NCBI GenBank assembly: GCA_903859715.1
Contig: CAIONS010000048.1
Location: forward strand, 21,173 to 85,172
Source of the DNA: an uncultured Opitutia bacterium
GTDB lineage: Bacteria > Verrucomicrobiota > Verrucomicrobiia > Opitutales > Opitutaceae
Direction: 5' to 3'
Length of the DNA: 64,000 nt
The notes below the pieces were generated by a model. It did no database searches. It was given only the letters and a program-made list of their open reading frames with translations, and was not told the origin of the DNA. A program made the position numbers and the translations under genes. This document shows positions 37,951 through 45,097 of the stretch, one piece after another (the stretch's first letter is position 1; the number at the start of each line of letters is the position of its first letter).

Positions 37951-38859
37951 TCAGTCTAGACGCAGTCCGTTATTGTCCGCTGACAGCACCCGCGCCTCGC
38001 TGGCGACGGATTTGCCGGCAAACGCGGCCTGCATCGCTGCCTGTATCTTCGCTGCCTGCACCTGGGTACAGACGCACAGCACGCTCGAACCGCTACCACT
38101 CAGCCAACCTGTATACGCACCCGCGGCCACGCCGGCCGCAATCGCTTCCCGGGCGCCCGGGATTTTCGGCAGCCGATAAGGTTCGTGCATGAAATCGCCG
38201 GCCGCGTGCCGGAGTTTTTCGAAGTCACCCGTGGCCAACGCCGCCGTGAAATACGCGGCGCTGTTGATGCTCTTCACCGCGTCGAAATACGGCAGCGTCG
38301 CCGGCAGCACGCCGCGCGACTCCTTCGTCAGCAATTCCGTGCTGGGCGACGCCACGACAAACGCCAGCTCCGCCGGGACCGCAATGCGCACCGTGTCGAT
38401 GTAAGCTCCGCTCGCCGGATCGCACCGCGACACGCAGAATCCACCCAGAATCCCCGCACTGGCATTATCCGGATGGCCCTCGAGCGTCGTGGCGACCGCG
38501 ACCAGTTGATGCCGCGACCAGCCGGTGCCATGCAGCGCATCCAACCCTGCGAGCACGCCCGCAATCACCGTCACGCTCGAGCCCAGTCCACGCGCCGCGG
38601 GCACGTCGCCCTCGATGCGGTAGCGGAAGCCCGCCGGCTCCAAATCCGCGGTCTGGAAAAACAGCGCGGCCGTCTCGGCCACCATTTCCTGCGCCCGGCC
38701 ATCGGAGGGGTGTTCCGGTTGAGCCGTGACTCCAGCTGCACGTGTGACGGTCACGCGGTTATATACCGATAAAGCCAGTCCCAGCGTGTCGAACCCGGCT
38801 CCACAATTGGACGTACTGCCGGGCACCCGGACCGTAACGGTGTCGCGCGCGGTGCTCAT
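37951..38859 (-). CDS. thrB: homoserine kinase
   Basis: A GHMP-family kinase in threonine biosynthesis, 302 residues. Motifs are VRVPGSTSNCGAGFDTLG at the start, the ATP-binding PAARGLGSSVTVIAG, and GSGSSVLCV near the end. The ATG ending at 38859 overlaps the smpB stop (TGATG), so the two are translated together. Confidence 0.94.
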   Translation of the reverse strand: MSTARDTVTVRVPGSTSNCGAGFDTLGLALSVYNRVTVTRAAGVTAQPEHPSDGRAQEMVAETAALFFQTADLEPAGFRYRIEGDVPAARGLGSSVTVIAGVLAGLDALHGTGWSRHQLVAVATTLEGHPDNASAGILGGFCVSRCDPASGAYIDTVRIAVPAELAFVVASPSTELLTKESRGVLPATLPYFDAVKSINSAAYFTAALATGDFEKLRHAAGDFMHEPYRLPKIPGAREAIAAGVAAGAYTGWLSGSGSSVLCVCTQVQAAKIQAAMQAAFAGKSVASEARVLSADNNGLRLD

Positions 38860-39335
38860 CACCGGCGGTACTTGATGGTTTTGTCCTCGTCGCGCATCAG
38901 CGCCTTCTTCTTCAGCGTCTCCCGCTTGTCGAAGAGCTTTTTGCCAGTGCAAAGCCCGACCTCCACTTTCACCAGCGCTTCCTTGAAATACATCCGCAGC
39001 GGGACCACCGCGCGACTGCCGCCGGCGTCGAGCGCCTGGGAGATTTTCCGGATCTGGTTCGCGTGCAGCAGCAGCTTCCGGATCCGGCGCGCATCGTGGT
39101 TGTTGATGTTGCCAAAGGCATATTGCTCGATGTGCGCGTTGTGCATCCAGAGCTCGCCCTTTTCGATGCGGCCAAAGGCGTCGCTGATCTGGGCCTTGCC
39201 CGCGCGGATCGACTTCACCTCGGTCCCCTTGAGCGCAATGCCCGCCTCAAAGCGTTCGTCCACGAAGTAGTCGCGGAACGCCTTCGAGTTGCGCACCTCC
39301 GTGTAGCGGTTGGGATCTTTTTTTTGCGCGCTCAT
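38859..39335 (-). CDS. smpB: SsrA-binding protein SmpB
   Basis: Partner of tmRNA in trans-translation; 158 residues. Signatures are FVDERFEAGIALKGTEVKS, NAHIEQY, and the C-terminal basic tail ending KKALMRDEDKTIKYRR. The ssrA gene itself is not in the window. Confidence 0.97.
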   Translation of the reverse strand: MSAQKKDPNRYTEVRNSKAFRDYFVDERFEAGIALKGTEVKSIRAGKAQISDAFGRIEKGELWMHNAHIEQYAFGNINNHDARRIRKLLLHANQIRKISQALDAGGSRAVVPLRMYFKEALVKVEVGLCTGKKLFDKRETLKKKALMRDEDKTIKYRR

Positions 39336-39357
39336 CGGCGAACGTAAAATTTAGGCA

Positions 39358-39413
39358 TGAAAAAGGCGGCTTCGGTCCTGCTGGTCAGCAAAACCGCGCC
39401 GCCTGGAAATGTC
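39358..39413 (-). terminator. terminator downstream of rpoZ
   Basis: On the minus strand GGCGGC...GCCGCC pair across an interrupted stem and are followed by CTTTTTC. It lies between rpoZ and smpB, so it would separate the two. Confidence 0.7.
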
Positions 39414-39428
39414 AAAAGCCGCCGTCGC

Positions 39429-39629
39429 TCAGGCTTCGCTGATTTCGTAGCTGATCTTGCCTTCGCTGATCTCGCGCAGCGCCGTGTCCTCGGCCGAGAG
39501 CTTCTCCAACGACTCGACCAGCGGGCGGTTGCCGCGGCGGAGCTGCTTCACGCGGCGCGAGACCACGTTGATCAGCATGTTGGGGTCGGTGATGACCTTC
39601 AGGGCGTCTTTGATGTAATCTTCTCTCAT
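39429..39629 (-). CDS. rpoZ: RNA polymerase omega subunit
   Basis: A 66-residue omega. It has the conserved core around DPNMLINVVSRRVKQLRRGN and the acidic C-terminus. I start at the ATG ending at 39629 (MREDYIKDALK); an upstream extension is not conserved. Omega aids assembly of the beta' subunit. Confidence 0.88.
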   Translation of the reverse strand: MREDYIKDALKVITDPNMLINVVSRRVKQLRRGNRPLVESLEKLSAEDTALREISEGKISYEISEA

Positions 39630-39741
39630 GGCTGGGCGGGTTGGCTGCGGTGAAAAGGGTTGAGAACTAGGACTGGAGCCCGATGGGTCAAGGGTCAATT
39701 TCCCGGCTTGTCCCGGCCCCATCGCGCCGAAACGCTGAGCC

Positions 39742-40062
39742 ATGTACGTCGCCTGGACGACTTTGGCCACCCGGGCCGACGCTGAGAAACTGGCCGCGGA
39801 GGTCGTCGCCCGCGGTCTGGCTGTTTGCGCGCAGGTCGATGGACCGGTTACCTCATACTATCTCTGGCAAGGTCGGCCGGAGCGCGCCGAAGAATACCGT
39901 CTCTCTCTTAAGTGCCTACCAGCCAATATCGCAGCACTCGAGACCCATGTTTTGAGTCATCATCCCTATGAAGTACCGGAATGGCTGGTCGTGCGCGCCG
40001 AGCAGGTGGGAGAAAAATACTTGTCATGGGCGAACACGGGCCCTACCAACTTGCCCCTTTAG
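39742..40062 (+). CDS. cutA: CutA1 family divalent-cation tolerance protein
   Basis: A 106-residue trimeric ferredoxin-like protein. The CutA pattern is present: AWTTLATRADAEKLAAEVVA, LAVCAQVDGPVTSYYLWQG and HPYEVPEWLVVRAEQVGEKYLSW. Divergent from rpoZ. Confidence 0.92.
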   Translation: MYVAWTTLATRADAEKLAAEVVARGLAVCAQVDGPVTSYYLWQGRPERAEEYRLSLKCLPANIAALETHVLSHHPYEVPEWLVVRAEQVGEKYLSWANTGPTNLPL

Positions 40063-40089
40063 CAACTCGAACTCATCTCCTTTACCACC

Positions 40090-40245
40090 ATGTCACAGCA
40101 CAAAAGCCTCCAAGGCGCCTCCGGCCTCGTCGTTAAACGCAACGTCCTCAAGCGCTTCGAGCGTGTCGACCTGCTCAAGAAACGCGGTCAATGGAAGGTC
40201 GGTGATCGCGTTCAGGGTCTCCGCAAGACCAAGCCCGACGTCTGA
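40090..40245 (+). CDS. small basic protein of the Chlamydiae/Verrucomicrobia type
   Basis: A 51-residue, very basic protein starting MSQHKSLQGASGLVVKRNVL, with LKKRGQWKVGDRVQGLRKTKPDV at its end. It matches in size and sequence pattern the small basic protein family known from Chlamydiae and Verrucomicrobia (TIGR04137). Function is not established; a ribosome or nucleic-acid role is often supposed. It lies 27 bases after cutA and is followed by a strong terminator, which supports expression. Confidence 0.85.
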   Translation: MSQHKSLQGASGLVVKRNVLKRFERVDLLKKRGQWKVGDRVQGLRKTKPDV

Positions 40246-40265
40246 GCTTATCCGCTCCTTTCCTT

Positions 40266-40297
40266 GGCAGGCAGTTTTTCCGCTGCCTGCCTTTTTT
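40266..40297 (+). terminator. strong rho-independent terminator
   Basis: A perfect 9-bp stem GGCAGGCAG (40266-40274) / CTGCCTGCC (40283-40291) followed by six T. It terminates the small basic protein gene just before the DedA gene. Confidence 0.93.
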
Positions 40298-40317
40298 ATT
40301 TTTCCGCTCCGCCCCTC

Positions 40318-40935
40318 ATGTTCAAAGGCCTTTTCGATTGGTATAATCAGTCGCTCGCCACCGGCGGCTATCCGCTGATCGTGCTGCTGATGGCGATCGA
40401 AAGTTCGATCGTGCCTTTGCCGAGCGAATTCATCATCCCGCCGGCCATCATAGTCGCTCAAAAGACCGGCAACATGACGCTGCTGGGCATCGTCATCGCG
40501 GGCGCCTTTGGCTCATGGATCGGTGCCACAGTCATGTACTGGCTGTCACGCTGGGCCGGCCGCCCGTTTGTCCTGCGCTACGGCCGCTACATTTTTATCC
40601 CCGCCGCCAAAGTTGAACAGGCGGAACTCTGGGCCGCGCAGTTCGGCAGCCTGGGCGTTTTCTTTTCCCGGCTGCTGCCGGTCGTACGCCACCTCATCGG
40701 CATCCCTGCCGGCATTGTGCGGATGAGCTTCTGGAAGTTTTCCACCTACACCGTCCTCGGATCTGCGCTCTGGTGCTATGTGCTCTGCCAAGTCGGCATC
40801 CAAGCCGGCAAGGACGACGCACTGATGCGCGGTGAATTGCACCGCGTCACGCTTTGGGCCGTGGGCGCGCTCATCGTGCTCGGGACCATCTATTACTTCT
40901 TTGTCCACCGGCTCACGCGGAAGCCTGCCAAGTAA
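40318..40935 (+). CDS. DedA family membrane protein
   Basis: A 205-residue multi-pass protein (about four to five helices) of the DedA/SNARE-associated family, which is linked to undecaprenyl-phosphate or phospholipid flipping. Family features are IESSIVPLPSEFIIPPA at the N-terminal half (E and P rich) and FFSRLLPVVRHLIGIPAGI, with the conserved arginine pair. Start ATG 40318, directly after the preceding terminator. Confidence 0.93.
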   Translation: MFKGLFDWYNQSLATGGYPLIVLLMAIESSIVPLPSEFIIPPAIIVAQKTGNMTLLGIVIAGAFGSWIGATVMYWLSRWAGRPFVLRYGRYIFIPAAKVEQAELWAAQFGSLGVFFSRLLPVVRHLIGIPAGIVRMSFWKFSTYTVLGSALWCYVLCQVGIQAGKDDALMRGELHRVTLWAVGALIVLGTIYYFFVHRLTRKPAK

Positions 40936-41004
40936 GCCGGTCACTCCGGAGTTTTCTTTGCGCTCGACAGGAAACGCGGCGCCATCGATTTTCCGGCGTT
41001 CATC

Positions 41005-41079
41005 GCGAGCGTAGCACAATGGATAGTGTAGTGGCCTCCGAAGCCATTGATCTGGGTTCGATTCCCAGCGCTCGCACCA
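41005..41079 (+). tRNA. tRNA-Arg (anticodon CCG)
   Basis: Starts GCGAGCG and ends CGCTCGC-A-CCA: a perfect acceptor stem with encoded CCA. The anticodon loop is CTCCGAA, so the anticodon is CCG. The T arm is CTGGG-TTCGATT-CCCAG. Confidence 0.96.
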
Positions 41080-41159
41080 GTCCTCGCTGCCACGGCTGTG
41101 GCCATATAGGACTGCCGCCCCATAGCGCGCGTTCAACGGGTGAAGGAAGGCGCTGTCCA

Positions 41160-41266
41160 GCGCGGTAAGCTCAAAATCCGAAACCCGAAGCACGAAAAAC
41201 CAGAGGACAACTTCGAAGCAGGCATTTCCTTCGTGCTTCGAATTTCCACCTTAGCGCTTACCGCGC
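41160..41266. repeat. long inverted repeat of the CCGAA/CACGAA type
   Basis: The outer arms GCGCGGTAAGC (41160-41170 and 41256-41266) are perfect inverted copies. The inner arms CGAAGCACGAA (41186-41196 and 41229-41240) also pair. The left arm contains AAAATCCGAAACCCGAAG, related to in-gene sequences at 47685-47720 and to 62735-62773. A further GC hairpin follows at 41261-41278 next to the lpdA stop. Confidence 0.75.
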
Positions 41267-41279
41267 CCCCCGGCGCGGT

Positions 41280-42677
41280 TCAGATATGGATCGCCTCGCC
41301 CGTCGTCGCCGCGGCGGATTCCATGACCGCCTCGCTGAGCGTCGGGTGCGCGTGGATCGTGTGGTGGATATCCTCAACCGTACCCTCCAGCTCGATCACG
41401 AGCCCGTACTCGGCGATCAGCTCGGTCGCCTCCGCCCCGATGATGTGCGCGCCCAAAATCTCGCCGGTCTTCGCATCGCTGATGACCTTCACAAAGCCCT
41501 CGGATTCCGCCGAGGCCACGGCCTTGCCGGACGCGGTGAACGGGAACTTGCCGACCTTGTAATTGAGGCCCTTCTCCTTCGCGGCCTTCTCCGTCAGGCC
41601 CGTGCTCGCCACCTGCGGCTGGCAATACGTGCAGCCCGGGAAATTTTTCACGCGATGCGGCTTTGCAAAGCCAAACATGCCCTGGACCGCGTTGACCGCC
41701 TCATAGGTGGCCACGTGCGCCAGCCACGGCGGCCCGATGATGTCGCCGGCGGCATAGATGCCTTTCACGCTCGATTGGTAATCGTCGCCGACCTTCACGT
41801 AATTGCGGTCGAGTTCGAGCTTCACCTTGGCGGACAGCACACCTTCGAGGTTCGCCACCACGCCGATTGCGGACAGCACCGTCTCGGCCTCCACTTCCTC
41901 GCTCTTGCCGTCCTTCACGAGGTTGAGCTTCACGGACGTCTTTCCGACGCGGAAGTTTTCACACTTGGTGCCCGTGTGGATCACGATGCCCTGCTTTTCG
42001 AACGAGCGGTGCAGCGTCTTCGCCACTTCCTCGTCCTCCACCGGCAGGATCTGCGGGAGCATCTCGACCAGCGTCACTTTTGAACCGAAGGAATTGTAGA
42101 AATAGGCGAACTCCACGCCGATCGCACCGGCACCGACAATCACGATGGACTTCGGCAGCGTCTTACTCGCGAGGGCCTCGCGCGAAGTCATCACACGGGC
42201 TCCGTCCGCTTCCAGATCCGGGATGCGGCGCATCTTGCAGCCCGTGGCGATGAGGACGTTTTTCGTCTTGAGAAACTTCCCCTTGTGCTCGCCCTCGGTG
42301 ATTTCGACCATGCCCGGCACGGTGACCTGGCCGCGGCCCACGAAGTAATCGACCTTGTTCTTCTTGAAGAGAAATTCGACGCCCTTCGCCATCTGCGACG
42401 CCACGCCCCGGGAGCGTTCCATCACCTTGGCGTAATCAAAGGAAACCTCCTTCACCGAGATCCCAAAGGTCTCGGCCTTCTTGATCTTCTGATAGAGTTC
42501 CGCGCTTTTGAGCAGCGCCTTGGTCGGGATGCAGCCCCAGTTCAAGCAGGTGCCCCCCGCGCGTTCCATCTCGATGCAGGCAACGCGCTTGCCCAGTTGC
42601 CCGGCACGAATGGCGCCCGCGTAGCCCGCGGGTCCGCCGCCAATAACGATCAGGTCATATTCAAGGGAGTCGGCCAT
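41280..42677 (-). CDS. lpdA: dihydrolipoyl dehydrogenase (E3)
   Basis: The FAD- and NAD-dependent E3 component of 2-oxoacid dehydrogenase complexes; 465 residues. The FAD motif is VIGGGPAGYAGAIRA, the redox pair is C44/C49 in GGTCLNWGCIPTKALL, the NAD site is VIVGAGAIGVEFAYFY, and the catalytic H and E are in IHAHPTLSEAV. The start is the ATG ending at 42677. E1 and E2 genes are not beside it. Confidence 0.96.
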   Translation of the reverse strand: MADSLEYDLIVIGGGPAGYAGAIRAGQLGKRVACIEMERAGGTCLNWGCIPTKALLKSAELYQKIKKAETFGISVKEVSFDYAKVMERSRGVASQMAKGVEFLFKKNKVDYFVGRGQVTVPGMVEITEGEHKGKFLKTKNVLIATGCKMRRIPDLEADGARVMTSREALASKTLPKSIVIVGAGAIGVEFAYFYNSFGSKVTLVEMLPQILPVEDEEVAKTLHRSFEKQGIVIHTGTKCENFRVGKTSVKLNLVKDGKSEEVEAETVLSAIGVVANLEGVLSAKVKLELDRNYVKVGDDYQSSVKGIYAAGDIIGPPWLAHVATYEAVNAVQGMFGFAKPHRVKNFPGCTYCQPQVASTGLTEKAAKEKGLNYKVGKFPFTASGKAVASAESEGFVKVISDAKTGEILGAHIIGAEATELIAEYGLVIELEGTVEDIHHTIHAHPTLSEAVMESAAATTGEAIHI

Positions 42678-42738
42678 GGTGAAATAGAGTGGGTTTGGCC
42701 CAACCGTCGCTCTGGCCGTCCCGACCGTCAAACGGATT

Positions 42739-43128
42739 CTAGATATCGATCACGTCGTCGCGCTTCGCCGGTTTGGCCGGCTTCGGCGGACTGCGCACGA
42801 TCAGGCTGGCGATCAGATTGGTCGCGCTGACGACCACCCCGCCCCACACCGCCGACCAGAAACTCGCCACATAAAAACCCTCCACCAAACTTCCCGCCCA
42901 GAAGAACAACAAGGCATTGATCAGGATCACCCCGAGCCCCATCGTCAGAATGATGAACGGCAGCGTAAACAGCAGCAGGATGGGTTTGAGGATCGCATTG
43001 AACAGGCTCAGCAGGAGGACCACCACGATCAGGGTGGTGCCATCCGAGCATGAAATTCCCGGCACCAACTTGGTGGCAAGGATCACTCCCAGTGCCAGCA
43101 CCAGCCATCGTACGAGTAATTGGTTCAT
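42739..43128 (-). CDS. phage holin family IV-like membrane protein
   Basis: A 129-residue protein with four hydrophobic helices, of the widely distributed mycobacteriophage-type (DUF360-like) family of holin-like membrane proteins. Characteristic is LFNAILKPILLLFTLPFIILTMGLGVILIN. The C-terminus is a polar KPAKPAKRDD tail. Nothing nearby is phage-like, so it is probably a normal chromosomal membrane protein. Confidence 0.8.
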   Translation of the reverse strand: MNQLLVRWLVLALGVILATKLVPGISCSDGTTLIVVVLLLSLFNAILKPILLLFTLPFIILTMGLGVILINALLFFWAGSLVEGFYVASFWSAVWGGVVVSATNLIASLIVRSPPKPAKPAKRDDVIDI

Positions 43129-43182
43129 CGGGGGGGGAAATCGCTTAACGACGGAATTTTCCGCGGCCGGCCCCTTCGAGCA

Positions 43183-44277
43183 ATGAAAATCCTCGTCATT
43201 CAGGATTATCTGCGCAGCGGCGGAACCGAGCGGCAATCGATCCTGCTCGCTAATGCATTCGCCGCGGCCGGCCACGAGTCCACCCTGCTCACCTTCCGGC
43301 CGGGCGGCACTCTGGCGCCGACCCTCGCTCCCGCGGTGCACCGCCATGCCCTCCAGGCGTTCGACACGCGCCTCGACTGGTTTGCACCCGGCCTGATGCG
43401 CGCCGTCAGCCAGCTCGCCCCCGACGTGGTGCTCTGCATGGGCCGCATGGCCAATTGCCGCGCCGGGTCGATTCAGGAAAATTTTACCGCCACCGCCGTC
43501 ATCGCGACCATGCGCACCGGCAAATCCCTGCCCGGCCCGTTCCGTCGTTCGCTGTCCACGGTCCGGCACATCATCGCCAACAGCCAGGAGGCCCGCGCCA
43601 ACCTCATCGCCCAACACGGCCTGCCGGGCGAAAAGATCGCCGTCGTCTACAACTCGCTCGTCTTCCCTCCGGAATCCGCTCTCGTGCGCAACAATCCGCT
43701 GCGCGCTACCCACGGCGCCGGTCCCGCCACGGCCGTGCTGCTCTGCGTCGCGATGTTTCGCCCGGAAAAAAACCAACGCGAGCTCATCGAGCTCGCCACC
43801 CGCCTGCCCGCGACGCCCGCCTGGCAGCTCTGGCTCGCCGGCGACGGTCCCGCCCGCGCCGGCTGCGAGCGGCTCGTTGCCGAACGCCAGCTCGGCGGCC
43901 GGATCAAATTCCTCGGTTTTCAATCCGACCCCTCGGGCCTGTACCGCGCCGCCGATGTAGCCGTCCACGCCTCGCGCAGTGAGTCGCTCTCCAACTTTCT
44001 CATCGAGGCCCAGGCCTACGGCCTGCCCGCCGTCGTCTATGACGCCCAGGGCATCAGCGAATGCTTCCTTCCCGGGCAGACCGGCTGGAGCGTGCCCCAG
44101 GGCGATCGCGCCGGATTTGTCGCCCGCCTGCAGCCGCTGCTGGCCGATGCCTCGCTGCGCCAGGCCTGCGCCGGACAAGCCCGGGCCTTCGCCCGCCGCC
44201 AGTTCGAGCCCGCGCAGCAAACGCGCGCCTATCTCGACCTTTTCGCGCAGCTCGTTAAATCCCCGCCAGCCCCATGA
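43183..44277 (+). CDS. glycosyltransferase family 4
   Basis: A 364-residue GT-B enzyme. The N-terminal acceptor-domain motif is YLRSGGTERQSILLANAF. The C-terminal donor-site signature, with the catalytic E and sugar-binding glycines, is HASRSESLSNFLIEAQAYGLPAVVYDAQGI, and AMFRPEKNQRELIE is also typical. It starts at ATG 43183. The stop overlaps the next gene start (ATGA), so the pair is co-translated, though a glycosyltransferase with a sugar-type regulator is an unusual couple. Confidence 0.88.
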   Translation: MKILVIQDYLRSGGTERQSILLANAFAAAGHESTLLTFRPGGTLAPTLAPAVHRHALQAFDTRLDWFAPGLMRAVSQLAPDVVLCMGRMANCRAGSIQENFTATAVIATMRTGKSLPGPFRRSLSTVRHIIANSQEARANLIAQHGLPGEKIAVVYNSLVFPPESALVRNNPLRATHGAGPATAVLLCVAMFRPEKNQRELIELATRLPATPAWQLWLAGDGPARAGCERLVAERQLGGRIKFLGFQSDPSGLYRAADVAVHASRSESLSNFLIEAQAYGLPAVVYDAQGISECFLPGQTGWSVPQGDRAGFVARLQPLLADASLRQACAGQARAFARRQFEPAQQTRAYLDLFAQLVKSPPAP

Positions 44278-45038
44278 CCAGCAAGCAGCGCACCGACTCC
44301 ATTGCCCGGTTCATCCGCGAGCACAACTACGCGGACCTCCACACGCTCGCCGCCCGCTTCGGCGGCTCGCTTTCCACCGTGCGCCGCGCGCTCGACCAGC
44401 TGGAGGAGCGCGGTGTCGTCCGCCGCCATCATGGCGGCGCCTCGCTCGTCGAGACCGATGTCGTGGCCCAGGAATATGATTTCATCGCCCGCGACCAGCG
44501 CCATCCCGATGAAAAATTCGCCATCGCCAGCTTCGTCGCGGCGCAGGTGCAGCCCGGGATGACCGTGATCCTGGACGGCGGCAGCACGACCTACGCCGTC
44601 GCCCGCCTGCTCGCCGACAAGCGCCTGCAGGTCATCACCAACTCCCTGCCCATCGCCAGCCTCTTCAGCGAGGTCGGCAGCGTGGAAACGATCGTCACCG
44701 GCGGCAGCATCTACAGCCGGCTCGGCGTGCTCCTCGGCCCCATGTGCGAGGAATCCTTCGGCCAGATCCACGCCGACCTCGCCATCCTCGGCGGCGCCGG
44801 CATCACCGAGAACGGCATCTGGAATCACAACGCCCTCATCGTCGCCGCCCAGCGCAAGATGATCGGCGCCGCCGAGCGCACCCTCTTCGCCCTCGATAAT
44901 TCCAAGTTCGGCCGCAAGGCCCTCAGCCTCACCACTCCCTTTGATGCGCGCTTCACCATCGTGACCGATACGCGCCCCACCCCCGCCGTCGCCCGCGCCA
45001 TCAACGCCGCCGGCGCCAAGCTCACCCTCGCCGGCTGA
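44274..45038 (+). CDS. DeoR/GlpR family transcriptional regulator
   Basis: A 254-residue regulator. The N-terminal winged helix-turn-helix is at ~5-58 (QRTDSIARFIREHNYADLHT, then GSLSTVRRALDQLEERGVVRRHHGG). The sugar-phosphate-sensing domain has ILDGGSTTYAVARLL and GSGGTT-like loops. The effector is unknown. Confidence 0.9.
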   Translation: MTSKQRTDSIARFIREHNYADLHTLAARFGGSLSTVRRALDQLEERGVVRRHHGGASLVETDVVAQEYDFIARDQRHPDEKFAIASFVAAQVQPGMTVILDGGSTTYAVARLLADKRLQVITNSLPIASLFSEVGSVETIVTGGSIYSRLGVLLGPMCEESFGQIHADLAILGGAGITENGIWNHNALIVAAQRKMIGAAERTLFALDNSKFGRKALSLTTPFDARFTIVTDTRPTPAVARAINAAGAKLTLAG

Positions 45039-45097
45039 GCGGAAAAATCCGCCGCGCGGTTGAGTTTCCGCCGCGCTGCTCCATCTGTGTCCCCTCC

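Noticed and set aside
42739..43128. Holin-like protein as a sign of a prophage
   Set aside because: No other phage gene nearby; this family is common as an ordinary membrane protein.
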